A stretch of 9,397 bases of DNA from Candidatus Methanogaster sp. UBA203 (GCA_002503595.1 DASC01000085.1:1-9397); one strand, 5' to 3'; shown: positions 1 through 6,368, counted from the first letter of the stretch. The notes: generated from the letters alone by a model not told the origin. A program made the numbers and translations.

Positions 1-1294
1 TCTTACCAACTTCAGACTTCACCCCTGCCCCCGTTTCATTGCCGCCACTCAATTCCGCTTCGATCTCTCCAATGGTCGGCAGCGCTGATTTAAGTTCTTC
101 AGGCAGTGCCCGGGTGAGTTCATATTCTGAAATACCGATGGGCTTGTTAAGACCACGCAGTGCGTATTCCGCAAGTACCTTCTTTTTATCCTGGCAAAGG
201 ATCATGCCGATGGACTGGTTATCGGTTTCATGCTTTAGTTTGTCATCCACCACATTGAGGTAGAAATTCATCTTGCCGGCATATTCGGGCTTGAAAGCAC
301 CATGTTTGAGTTCAATCGCCACATAGCAGCGCAGTTCAAGATGATAGAAAAGCATGTCGATATAAAAATCGTCTCCGCTGATATCGAAGTGAAACTGGCG
401 ACCTATGAAAGCGAATCCTGCACCGAGTTCAAGTAGAAATCTCTCCGGATGTTGCATCAGACCGACTTCCAGCTCACGTTCACGAAACGGCTCATCAAGG
501 GTCAGGAAGTCGAAGATATATGGGTCTTTCAACGCCTGCCTGCCTAAATCCGACTGTGGTGATGGCAGCATCTGGTCGAAGTTCGTAACAGCATTGCCCT
601 CCTGCCCATAAGAATCGGAATTAATCATCAGGTTCAGGACATTGCGGCTCCAGCCCTGTTCGATAGTCATTCTCATGTACCAGACGCGAATCTTCAGATT
701 TTTGATTTTTTCAATGAGCATAATGTTGTGTCCCCATGGCAACCGGACAACCAGATGCCGCATTTGTTCCCGGTCTTCAGGAGATAATAGTGTCACAGCT
801 TGCGGCACAAACTCTGAAAGAAAAGGATATTCTGTAGTGGTCAGCCGGATGCATAACAACGCGATTGACATAAACGACATCGGTAGGGGATACAACCACA
901 GAGAGCACAGAGGGACACAGAGGATCGGTTTAACAACTCTGTGCTCTCTGTGCCCTCTGTGGTTAAATCCGGTGGCTTTTACCGCTTGTGTGGGATCAAT
1001 TCGACCACAACAAAGAAAAGGATATTCGCGATAAAACCTGATCATTCGTTTCAGGTTTCGCTCTGAAAAACCTTTGATCTCCGGCATATCATTCTTCACG
1101 TCTTTTGACAAACGAGGGATGGTAGCCGCGCCCCAACCTTCTGCAAGCTGACGTTTTGCAATAATCAGTCCAAGACACCAATAAAGCAAAATCATTTCCT
1201 TGTTAGCGGAAAGCACCGCCCGCACCTGTGCCTGTCGGATACGTTTCTTTATCTCATGCAACAAATCCGCATACCCGATCAGTTCATCCGCCAT
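1..1294 (-). CDS. DUF1016 (YhcG-like) PD-(D/E)XK nuclease, 3' end outside window, with in-frame 65-codon insertion
   Basis: The minus-strand frame is open from ATG at 1294-1292 to the left edge, about 431 codons with no stop. The N-terminal part has the DUF1016_N pattern (YWCLGLIIAKRQ, then GFSERNLKRM). The C-terminal part has the PD-(D/E)XK core: Asp codon at 356-358 in YIDMLFYH, Glu at 311-313 and Lys at 305-307 in AIELK. The product is a predicted nuclease; relatives often sit with restriction or defence genes, but their role is not settled. The frame is near its natural end at position 2, since typical members finish soon after the PTIGEIEAEL segment. A GGAGG lies 9 nt before the ATG, and the start overlaps the upstream DUF1016 stop by 11 bp, so the two are probably co-translated. 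Residues encoded by about 817-1027 are foreign to the family (see the mobile element). Whether the interrupted protein still folds is unknown. Confidence 0.85.
   Translation of the reverse strand, partial: MADELIGYADLLHEIKKRIRQAQVRAVLSANKEMILLYWCLGLIIAKRQLAEGWGAATIPRLSKDVKNDMPEIKGFSERNLKRMIRFYREYPFLCCGRIDPTQAVKATGFNHRGHREHRVVKPILCVPLCSLWLYPLPMSFMSIALLCIRLTTTEYPFLSEFVPQAVTLLSPEDREQMRHLVVRLPWGHNIMLIEKIKNLKIRVWYMRMTIEQGWSRNVLNLMINSDSYGQEGNAVTNFDQMLPSPQSDLGRQALKDPYIFDFLTLDEPFRERELEVGLMQHPERFLLELGAGFAFIGRQFHFDISGDDFYIDMLFYHLELRCYVAIELKHGAFKPEYAGKMNFYLNVVDDKLKHETDNQSIGMILCQDKKKVLAEYALRGLNKPIGISEYELTRALPEELKSALPTIGEIEAELSGGNETGAGVKSEVGK
817..832. repeat. Left copy of 16-bp direct repeat (candidate target site duplication)
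   Basis: AAAGAAAAGGATATTC is identical to 1012-1027. Identity stops abruptly on both sides. On the minus strand both copies encode the EYPFL segment of the nuclease, so the protein carries this pentapeptide twice. Sixteen bp is long for a typical insertion sequence duplication. Confidence 0.75.
833..1011. mobile_element. MITE-like palindromic element inserted in frame in the DUF1016 gene
   Basis: A block of 179 bp sits between two exact 16-bp copies of AAAGAAAAGGATATTC. Block plus one copy is 195 bp, exactly 65 codons, and the host frame has no stop through it. Its ends are an imperfect 9-bp inverted repeat: GTAGTGGTC at 834-842 against the reverse complement of GACCACAAC at 1003-1011, 8 of 9 matching. 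The centre is a large palindrome built from CACAGAG units. No transposase is encoded, so it would depend on enzymes supplied elsewhere. Removing 195 bp restores a DUF1016 sequence that reads straight from RFYREYPFL to SEFVPQAV. The mobile nature is inferred from this structure; the element resembles in concept the Rickettsia palindromic elements found inside genes. Confidence 0.6.
894..964. repeat. Long imperfect palindrome of CACAGAG units
   Basis: The left arm is 894-922 and the right arm 937-964, with a 14-nt loop between. The reverse complement of the right arm matches the left arm except for two substitutions and one extra base, giving a stem of about 28 bp. Each arm holds three CACAGAG-like heptamers spaced 9-10 nt apart. 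On the minus strand the right arm reads NHRGHREHR, a peptide pattern I associate with ORFs that cross this widespread type of repeat. It forms the core of the inserted element. Confidence 0.85.
1012..1027. repeat. Right copy of 16-bp direct repeat (candidate target site duplication)
   Basis: Exact partner of 817-832, 195 bp away. It abuts the right inverted terminal repeat of the inserted block. Confidence 0.75.
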
Positions 1295-1313
1295 GTCCTG
1301 GTGCCTCCTTTTT
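1284..1313 (-). repeat. Gene-junction module: stop/start overlap with SD, copy 1
   Basis: This 30-bp stretch holds the SD (GGAGG), the ATG at 1294 and the upstream TGA at 1286-1284. It matches 2392-2421 at 24 of 30 positions. It encodes the upstream gene's PGHGG tail while serving as the downstream gene's initiation region. Confidence 0.6.
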
Positions 1314-2402
1314 CATCTGCTCTTCCACGAATCGCTTGATATCTTCCTCCTTCGGCAGTTCGAGCTGGTACCTGGACACAAAAAGCTGATTGTCCATACC
1401 GGCGAGGGCGTATTCCACGAGAGCGTGGTTTTTCTGTGTGCAGAGCAGAATGCCGACGGGAGGGTTGTCGCCATAAGTCATTTCGTTCTTATCGTACCAG
1501 TTGACGTAGGTATTGAGCTGACCCAGGTATTCATGACTGAAACCGTCCACTTTCAGCTCAATAAGTACATGACATTTAAGGATTCGATGGTAGAAGACGA
1601 GATCGATAAAATAGTACTCATCGCCGATAAGGATCCGTTTCTGCTGGGCTTCAAAACAAAAGCCATATCCCGGTTCCAGGAGGAACTCCTGCAGTTTATC
1701 GAGTAGCGAATCCTCAAGTTCCGATTCACCCATCGCCTCTTTGGATTTCAAGCCAAGAAATTCAAAGATATACGGATCCCTGACATTCAGTTTTGGTTCC
1801 GCCTGTTCCGCATTGGACTGCGCCATCTCGGCGAGTTTTTCTTTGTTTGTTGACAGCCCCGAGCGTTCATAGTAGAGGCTGGCGATCTGACGTTTAAGTT
1901 CTCGCACCGACCAGTTTCCGCGTATGCATTCGCTCTCATAAAAGACGCGTTTTAGCGGATCTTCGATCTTGATCAGTTCCGCTAAATGCGTGAAAGAAAG
2001 CCTTTCGATCAGTTTCAGACCCGCGGTTTTTAATTCTGGAGTCAGCGACTCCCGGATTCGACTTTCCGATTTCCGCGGCAACAGAGACATTAATTCGGGA
2101 TTCAGCGACTCCCGTATCTGGGGGTAAACAAGAAAAAACCTGCGATACCGCCGAAGTTCCCGTGCCTCGATCCGCTGCAAACCTGTCTCTTTCAGCCACA
2201 AAGAGAGATTTTCCAGCAACTGTTCGCCATAAGTAGCCCGATCCGAACCATTCTGCTCGTAGGTGTGGATGTAGCACCCGATGAGCCAATTCCGCAAGGT
2301 CAGGCTGATATTTACTGCTTTGGCAGCATGGGCAGAGAGGTTCTCATGCACATTCCGGATGGCATTAACCAGAATCTCGAATGTGAAACACTCACCCGCC
2401 AT
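1284..2402 (-). CDS. DUF1016 (YhcG-type) PD-(D/E)XK nuclease, full length
   Basis: Predicted nuclease of 372 residues from ATG at 2402-2400. This start has GGAGG about 9 nt upstream; the frame also extends back to 2501, but those 33 extra residues (CIDRTYHRAL...) do not look like the family. The N-terminal DUF1016_N region includes NWLIGCYIHTYEQ and the YGEQLLENLS segment. A linker carries two similar RESLNPEL/RESLTPEL stretches. The C-terminal nuclease domain has Asp267 in FIDLVFYH and Glu282/Lys284 in IELK (numbering from this start), the expected catalytic set. It ends in PGHGG and overlaps the next DUF1016 start by 11 bp. The family has been linked to restriction and anti-phage islands, and its substrate is not defined. 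It differs clearly in sequence from its downstream partner, so the two are subtypes rather than a recent duplication. Confidence 0.88.
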   Translation of the reverse strand: MAGECFTFEILVNAIRNVHENLSAHAAKAVNISLTLRNWLIGCYIHTYEQNGSDRATYGEQLLENLSLWLKETGLQRIEARELRRYRRFFLVYPQIRESLNPELMSLLPRKSESRIRESLTPELKTAGLKLIERLSFTHLAELIKIEDPLKRVFYESECIRGNWSVRELKRQIASLYYERSGLSTNKEKLAEMAQSNAEQAEPKLNVRDPYIFEFLGLKSKEAMGESELEDSLLDKLQEFLLEPGYGFCFEAQQKRILIGDEYYFIDLVFYHRILKCHVLIELKVDGFSHEYLGQLNTYVNWYDKNEMTYGDNPPVGILLCTQKNHALVEYALAGMDNQLFVSRYQLELPKEEDIKRFVEEQMKKEAPGHGG

Positions 2403-2421
2403 GTCCCGGTTCCTCCGGATT
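2392..2421 (-). repeat. Gene-junction module: stop/start overlap with SD, copy 2
   Basis: Same arrangement as 1284-1313: GGAGG, then ATG at 2402, then an overlapping TGA at 2394-2392 that closes a different frame ending PGHGG. It marks the former end of a gene that once preceded the DUF1016 pair. Confidence 0.55.
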
Positions 2422-2490
2422 CTTCTTGATTGCGACTTTGAGCTGGTCATCGCTGGCAAATTGTTCGCAAGAGCGCGGTGGTAGGTGCGA
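2392..2490 (-). pseudogene. C-terminal remnant of a lost gene upstream of the DUF1016 pair
   Basis: A short open frame follows a stop at 2493-2491, has no convincing start, and ends at TGA 2394-2392. It reads about 32 residues, with DDQLKVAIKKNPEEPGHGG at the end. That tail is very like the end of the full-length DUF1016 protein (MKKEAPGHGG), and its stop overlaps the next ATG in the same way. I infer that it is the 3' end of a former operon member whose body was deleted. The family of the lost gene cannot be told from 32 residues. Confidence 0.45.
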
Positions 2491-2596
2491 TCAATGCACA
2501 ATCGTTATCTTTGACGAAATCCGTCGGTCTCTTTGACCGCTCACCTGCGATGACGCAGTATTTCTCAAGGAAATAGTGTTTTCTTATCTCTGACAT
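2447..2596 (-). pseudogene. 5' fragment of a galactose-1-phosphate uridylyltransferase-like gene
   Basis: ATG at 2596-2594 begins MSEIRKHYFLEKYCVIAGER and continues SKRPTDF. I recognise this as the N-terminal pattern of GalT/HIT-type nucleotidyltransferases (IRKHYF...Y.IIA..R.KRP.DF). The cysteine-rich CPFC-type segment expected next is absent. After roughly 28-30 codons the sequence loses family character and stops at 2449-2447. An SD-like GAAGGT lies upstream, and the preceding gene ends only 12 bp away, so this was probably a translated operon member. The position after three glycosyltransferases fits an archaeal glycan-metabolism cluster. The short match is from memory of the family and could be coincidental. 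Confidence 0.45.
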
Positions 2597-2608
2597 GGTG
2601 TGGTACCT

Positions 2609-2920
2609 TCATATTTCCAAAGATGCCACTTGAGCTTTCAACCTCTTCAATTCTTTATTTGTCTGTGCCAGCTCTGTCTTGATCTGTTTCTTCTTAAGGT
2701 AGTCGCTACCGTATTTTCCATCTACAAATGCTTCCACTTCACTTCGGACCAGCTTCAGATACGGGTTTCCGAATATACTATTGACGCGGTACTGTAGTTT
2801 GCCATCCCTGATGGCTTCAATAATTTCCTCTTGTGTGAGTCCAAATTCTTTTCGAGCGGATTTATCACTGATAGTAGCTCCTTTCTTAACCCAAACAGAT
2901 TTTCCTTCTCCGGAATCCAT
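2609..2920 (-). CDS. Small HTH (MerR/excisionase-like) protein with C-terminal coiled coil
   Basis: Encodes 103 residues from ATG at 2920. Residues about 12-66 carry a pattern like the winged HTH of MerR/excisionase proteins: SARKEFGLTQEEIIEAIRDG, then GKLQYR and SEVEAFV. Residues about 74-102 are charged and heptad-like (ELAQTNKELKRLKAQVASLE), suggesting a coiled coil for dimerisation. I have no named family for it; similar short proteins occur as hypotheticals in archaea and bacteria. It lies 17 bp after the glycosyltransferase stop and 12 bp before the galT-like start, on the same strand, so it is probably co-transcribed with them. It may be a DNA-binding regulator, but the target is unknown. 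Its ribosome binding site is weak (GGTAGAT). Confidence 0.7.
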   Translation of the reverse strand: MDSGEGKSVWVKKGATISDKSARKEFGLTQEEIIEAIRDGKLQYRVNSIFGNPYLKLVRSEVEAFVDGKYGSDYLKKKQIKTELAQTNKELKRLKAQVASLEI

Positions 2921-2937
2921 CTAATCTACCAAAACTA

Positions 2938-4188
2938 TCACCCACAACTCGACACAACATCCTCATACACATCGATCGTCGAGTCTGCCACCTTGTCCCA
3001 TGTAAACTGCCGCTCCACCAGTTTTCTCGCCCGTTTGCCCATCAGAGCAGCCTCATCCATGTCGTCGAGAAGGCTACCCACACCCCATGCGATGTCGCAT
3101 GCACTATTCCCATCCACGTGGACACCGGTCTTGTCTTTTCCGGACGGGATTACCTGATCGCGGAACCCGCTCACGCCGCTTGCGCCGACAACAATCGGCT
3201 TCTCCATCGCCATCGCCTCGAGAGAGACGATTCCGAATGGTTCGTATAGCGAGGGCAGTACCGCAATGTCGCATGCAGCGTAATAGGCGATCCTTTCCGA
3301 TTCCGGAACGAATTCAAACCGCACACTCACATTATTCCCGATCCCAAGTCTTTTTATCAGGTTGAGAACCGTGCTCTCCAGGTCGCCTGATCCGAGGACG
3401 ACAAGTTTCGCTTCAGGGTGAGCCTCTGATATTGGTCGCATCGCCTTGACGAGGTTCACGATGCCTTTGACAGTTATCAGTCTTCCGACGAAGAGGATCA
3501 TGACCTCGCCATCTTTTATGCCGTGCCGGGTACGTATCTCAGAGATCTTCTCTTTTGAGACCTTATCCGGATTGTATTGTTCCGGATCGATTCCGTTCCA
3601 GCAGACATCGATCTTCCTTGAGTCCCAGCCATGCCGTGCAAGGTCCTCTGCCATCGGATAGCTGACCGTGATCACGCGGTCTGAGTGCTCATATCCGCAG
3701 TGTTCAAGGTCCCTGACCACTGTCGATCCTGTATTCATCGTCCGCCCCCATTCGGTTGAGTGCATATGATAGACGAAAGGCAGGTTGAGTTCTCTCTTTA
3801 TCGAGCAGCCTGATATCGAACTGAGCCAGTCGTGGCAGCAGATCAGATCAAACTCGTAGCCCTGCTTTTTTACGAGTTCATTCACGAACTTGGTCGCGCT
3901 TAAGAGATTGTATGCGAAGACGTCTGCAAAGAATCTGAGACCTGTGCCCCAGTTTCTAAGATCCGTTGCAACGAGGAGCGGGAATGCGTCAGACATGTCA
4001 ATGATCTTCGGTCTGTGTATCTCAACCCCCTGATAAACCTCACTTGTCATCAGGTCTCCGGGATTGATCGTGAATAGTGTGACATCGTGTCCTTTCCTGA
4101 CAAGCATTGGCGCCATGTTCTGTGCATACGTTCCAAGACCCCCGACGATCCGCGGTGGATACTCCCACACAAAGTAACCAATCTTCAT
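2938..4188 (-). CDS. GT-B glycosyltransferase, GT4/GT5 (glycogen synthase-like)
   Basis: Encodes 416 residues, normal for a retaining GT-B enzyme that transfers sugar from a nucleotide-sugar donor in the cytoplasm. The N-terminal domain opens with MKIGYFVWEYPP and a GGLG loop at 16-19, the glycogen/starch synthase-type nucleotide-sugar loop. HSTEWGR is at 143-149 and NGID at 198-201. In the C-terminal domain GRLITVKG (Arg236, Lys241) supplies the phosphate-binding pair, and EPFGIVSLE (Glu316, Glu324) is the E-x7-E motif. The GGLG loop makes it more synthase-like than the two paralogues to its right. The donor (ADP- or UDP-glucose) and the acceptor cannot be read from sequence. It starts 43 bp after the neighbouring glycosyltransferase stop and has no clear SD; a TATA-like TTTATGATA 22 nt before the ATG would suit a leaderless transcript. 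Confidence 0.85.
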   Translation of the reverse strand: MKIGYFVWEYPPRIVGGLGTYAQNMAPMLVRKGHDVTLFTINPGDLMTSEVYQGVEIHRPKIIDMSDAFPLLVATDLRNWGTGLRFFADVFAYNLLSATKFVNELVKKQGYEFDLICCHDWLSSISGCSIKRELNLPFVYHMHSTEWGRTMNTGSTVVRDLEHCGYEHSDRVITVSYPMAEDLARHGWDSRKIDVCWNGIDPEQYNPDKVSKEKISEIRTRHGIKDGEVMILFVGRLITVKGIVNLVKAMRPISEAHPEAKLVVLGSGDLESTVLNLIKRLGIGNNVSVRFEFVPESERIAYYAACDIAVLPSLYEPFGIVSLEAMAMEKPIVVGASGVSGFRDQVIPSGKDKTGVHVDGNSACDIAWGVGSLLDDMDEAALMGKRARKLVERQFTWDKVADSTIDVYEDVVSSCG

Positions 4189-4210
4189 GGTAGCGTATTA
4201 TGCTTCCATG

Positions 4211-4219
4211 TATCATAAA
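4211..4219 (-). promoter_or_regulatory. Possible TATA box for a leaderless glycosyltransferase transcript
   Basis: TTTATGATA on the minus strand is centred about 26 nt before the ATG at 4188, the spacing expected if transcription starts at or near that codon. The absence of an SD supports a leaderless start. The gene could equally be read from the upstream operon. Confidence 0.25.
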
Positions 4220-4231
4220 CTTGACGTGAGG

Positions 4232-5395
4232 TCAGGGGCGTAGAACATTCGTATACACTTCGGATGTCTTTTTGGCGATGTACTCCCACGTATAGAATTT
4301 TTCTACCCGTTTCTTTCCGGTTTTCCCCATCTTTTTCATCAGATCCGGATTATCAAGCATATAATTGATGCACCATGCGATCGACTCTGGCTGCATGTAT
4401 GCCTTGATCCCGTCCTTCCAGTTGTCGATGATATCCACTGCCACGGTGCCGACAACCGGCTTTCCGACGCTCCAGCCCTCGAGAACCACGATCCCAAACG
4501 GCTCATTGCGACTTGGCACACAGAGCAGGTCGCAGAGGTTCATCAGCTCATTCAGTTCCTTGTCCGAGACATATCCGAGAAATCTGCACGACTGGTAAAC
4601 GCCGAGTTCTCGTGCGAGTTCCTCGTACCTCTGCCTGAACCCGCCCTCGCCTGCAAATATGAATTTAGCGTCCCACCGGTGACGAAGGACGCTTGGTATC
4701 GCTTTGATCAGCAGATCCACGCCCTTCTGGTGAACCATCCTCCCGATGAAGAAGACGACCGGTGCAAGCGGATGGATTCCATAACGCTCCTTGGTCCGCC
4801 CCGGATCGATACCCAGCTTTGAACACGCTACGACGCCGTTTCCTATGATGCTGATCTTTTCATCCGGAACCTGATATAGGTCCCTGATCTCGTTCTGCAT
4901 CTGTCCTGACGTCGTGATCACCGCTGACGACTCATAGCCACCAAGCCACTCTCGATGAGCGATCTCCCGTGATTCCCATGAATCCGAGTGGCAATTCCCA
5001 TTTCTACCCCATTCGGTGCTGTGATACGTGATAACGAAAGGAATATTACTTCTTCTCTTAATCTCAGTGAGGGCAGGAACCGGATGCCAGTCATGCCCGT
5101 GTATGATATCGAATCTTCCGAAGACCGCCTCCACAGCGTAGAACCTGTCAACCATCGCCCCACACATCGCATCCATCTGGTCAACAATCCCGCCGGATTG
5201 ATCATGCGCACACCGCTCGTAATGCACGCCACCGATCTCTTCGTACTCGCTTTCATCGCCAATTCTTGTGAAGATGTGGACCTCGTTTTCTTCTGCGAGA
5301 ATCTCAGATAGATCGGTCACATGCGGCGCAATGCCGCCAACCCTGACCGAATGCAGACTCTCCCATGCAAACATGCCGATTCGTAGGTGTGTCAT
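4232..5395 (-). CDS. GT-B glycosyltransferase (GT4-like), paralogue A
   Basis: Encodes 387 residues starting MTHLRIGMFAWES. The first beta strand (LRIGMFA) needs the ATG at 5395, so no later start is acceptable. The donor loop is VGG at 19-21, HGHDWHP is at 99-105, and HSTEWGRNGN at 125-134 is followed by a WESREIAHREWLGGYE stretch. The C-terminal domain has GRMVHQKG (Arg219, Lys224) and EPFGIVVLE (Glu298, Glu306), the GT4 catalytic and binding signature. It is a close paralogue of the gene at 6409-7575, sharing most motifs in the same order, and more distant from the 416-residue enzyme. Likely a cytoplasmic hexosyl transferase in glycan or storage polymer synthesis; the substrate is undetermined. 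A weak SD-like AGTGAT precedes the start, with a TATATAG at 5405-5411. Confidence 0.85.
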   Translation of the reverse strand: MTHLRIGMFAWESLHSVRVGGIAPHVTDLSEILAEENEVHIFTRIGDESEYEEIGGVHYERCAHDQSGGIVDQMDAMCGAMVDRFYAVEAVFGRFDIIHGHDWHPVPALTEIKRRSNIPFVITYHSTEWGRNGNCHSDSWESREIAHREWLGGYESSAVITTSGQMQNEIRDLYQVPDEKISIIGNGVVACSKLGIDPGRTKERYGIHPLAPVVFFIGRMVHQKGVDLLIKAIPSVLRHRWDAKFIFAGEGGFRQRYEELARELGVYQSCRFLGYVSDKELNELMNLCDLLCVPSRNEPFGIVVLEGWSVGKPVVGTVAVDIIDNWKDGIKAYMQPESIAWCINYMLDNPDLMKKMGKTGKKRVEKFYTWEYIAKKTSEVYTNVLRP

Positions 5396-5465
5396 GTCAT
5401 ATCACTATATAGCACCATCTAACTATCCAGTGATCTTCAAACTTTCCATCCCGATCCCAACCCGA

Positions 5466-5507
5466 ACCAGACGAGCCAGAACGCTTTGGCAGTTTTATGA
5501 GTCTGGT
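5466..5507. repeat. Inverted repeat upstream of the MNT/HEPN promoter
   Basis: ACCAGAC at 5466-5472 pairs with GTCTGGT at 5501-5507. A smaller GCCA/TGGC pair (5475-5478, 5487-5490) is nested inside. It lies between divergent genes and could be an operator or cruciform; the arms are short enough that chance is possible. Confidence 0.3.
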
Positions 5508-5515
5508 AGGGGGTA

Positions 5516-5529
5516 CGCGGTCTGCCGCG
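5516..5529. promoter_or_regulatory. Palindrome at the BRE position, possible MNT/HEPN operator
   Basis: CGCGG-TCTG-CCGCG is a perfect 5-bp-arm palindrome ending 3 nt before the TATA-like box at 5533. That is where the archaeal BRE sits, so a bound protein would block TFB. Autoregulation by the antitoxin would fit but is inference. Confidence 0.35.
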
Positions 5530-5532
5530 AAG

Positions 5533-5540
5533 TTTATAAT
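5533..5540 (+). promoter_or_regulatory. TATA box for the MNT/HEPN pair
   Basis: TTTATAAT preceded by purine-rich CGCGAAG looks like an archaeal BRE/TATA. Transcription would begin near 5560-5567, leaving a leader of about 60 nt before the TTG start at 5626. No other gene on this strand lies upstream. Confidence 0.5.
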
Positions 5541-5613
5541 CTTTGTAACCAAAGAATTCTCTGAATGCCTCAAAAAGGGCGATTATTGCAAACTGAAAAT
5601 ATGATTCTCTGGC

Positions 5614-5618
5614 AGGTG
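5614..5618 (+). promoter_or_regulatory. Ribosome binding site that supports a TTG start
   Basis: AGGTG lies 7 nt before TTG at 5626. No usable in-frame ATG occurs before the catalytic motif, so this SD decides the unusual start codon. Confidence 0.55.
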
Positions 5619-5625
5619 CTTTAAA

Positions 5626-5976
5626 TTGACCGCCATACATTCCAAGAAACCACCGACATCTGATCCTATCAAAGACATCATCAAGGAACTGAAGAGCGGA
5701 CTGGAAAAGAAATACGGAAGCCAGCTTAAAAGTATACTGCTATTTGGTTCGTATGCGAGGGGAGAAGAAACAGAAGACTCTGATATAGATGTAGCTGTTA
5801 TCCTTGAGGATTTCGATCATGCATGCACCGAGCTTGAGAGAACTGGTGATCTGGTCTCTTCGTTATCCCTGAAATTCGATACACTCATCTCACTCGTTCC
5901 TATAAAAGAAAAGGATTGGCTTGAGAGAAAAAGCTCCTTAATTTCCAATATAAAGCGTGATGGGGTGGTAGGATGA
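5626..5976 (+). CDS. MNT-type minimal nucleotidyltransferase (antitoxin of MNT/HEPN pair)
   Basis: Encodes 116 residues from a TTG start. The nucleotidyltransferase fold is marked by GSYARG at 41-46 and DSDIDVAV at 51-58, giving the metal-binding pair Asp53 and Asp55, with a third carboxylate probably Asp85 in KFDTLISLVPI. The catalytic residues are intact. In characterised MNT/HEPN systems such as MntA/HepT, the MNT protein neutralises the HEPN RNase, in some cases by adding AMP to a tyrosine. The gene overlaps the HEPN gene by ATGA (5973-5976), so translation is coupled. It sits on the strand opposite to the flanking glycosyltransferases and looks more A/T-rich, consistent with a transferred module. 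Family assignment is firm; AMPylation of this partner is inference. Confidence 0.88.
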   Translation: MTAIHSKKPPTSDPIKDIIKELKSGLEKKYGSQLKSILLFGSYARGEETEDSDIDVAVILEDFDHACTELERTGDLVSSLSLKFDTLISLVPIKEKDWLERKSSLISNIKRDGVVG

Positions 5977-6353
5977 ATGAGGAGATTGATGCGCTCTTGA
6001 AGATGGCAGATAAAAGCATCAGAGGCGCCAGACTGTTATTTGAAGATGGACTATACGGGTTCGCTGTTTCAAGGTCGTATTATGCCATGTTCTATCTGGC
6101 AACAGCAGTTCTGCTAACAAAAGACCTGAATTTTTCGAAACACAAAGCTGTAGTCGCGGCCTTCGGTTAACATTTTGTCAAAACGAATATTTTCGACCAT
6201 AAGTTCCACAAGTATCTGGTGGAAGCCTTTGAACAGAGGCAGATAGGGGATTATGAGCCATTAGAAGAGATCACAAAGGAAATCGCACAGAAGAGTATTG
6301 GAATGGCAGTAGAATTTTTGGATGTTGTCAACGGTTATCTTGCTGAATACTAA
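5973..6353 (+). pseudogene. HEPN-domain protein interrupted by an in-frame TAA
   Basis: ATG at 5973 overlaps the MNT stop and has GGTGG just upstream. The first 65 codons give the N-terminal half of a HEPN domain (RGARLLFEDGLYGFAVSRSY, YAMFYLATAVLL, SKHKAVVAAFG). TAA at 6168-6170 then ends the frame. The same frame resumes at once with HFVKTNIFDHKFHKYLVEAF and QRQIGDYE, and runs to TAA at 6351-6353 for a total of 126 codons, a normal HEPN length. Relatives carry a residue such as Gln at that site, so a single CAA-to-TAA change would explain it. The loss removes the C-terminal helices with the conserved RQIGDY segment, so the toxin is probably inactive. A sequencing error or stop read-through are alternatives. 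Confidence 0.82.
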
Positions 6354-6368
6354 TCTTAGATTATGTGA

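Noticed and set aside
894..964. Repeated CACAGAG units as a possible CRISPR array
   Set aside because: Units are 7-8 bp, spaced 9-10 nt and arranged as one inverted pair; there are no spacers of CRISPR length.
642..1034. Plus-strand ORF of 130 codons crossing the CACAGAG palindrome
   Set aside because: It is antisense to the DUF1016 gene and its only striking segment (NHREHRGTQR) is the palindrome read in another direction.
2041..2130. Repeated RESLNPEL/RESLTPEL coding stretch as a recent duplication
   Set aside because: Comparable repeated linkers occur in DUF1016 proteins between the N-terminal and nuclease domains, so it is likely normal for the family.
4918..5262. Minus-strand ORF of 114 codons inside paralogue A
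   Set aside because: It is a shifted-frame shadow of a gene with intact catalytic motifs.
5437..5640. Minus-strand ORF of 67 codons between paralogue A and the MNT gene
   Set aside because: It covers the TATA box, palindromes and SD of the MNT/HEPN pair, has no clear SD of its own and shows no recognisable domain.
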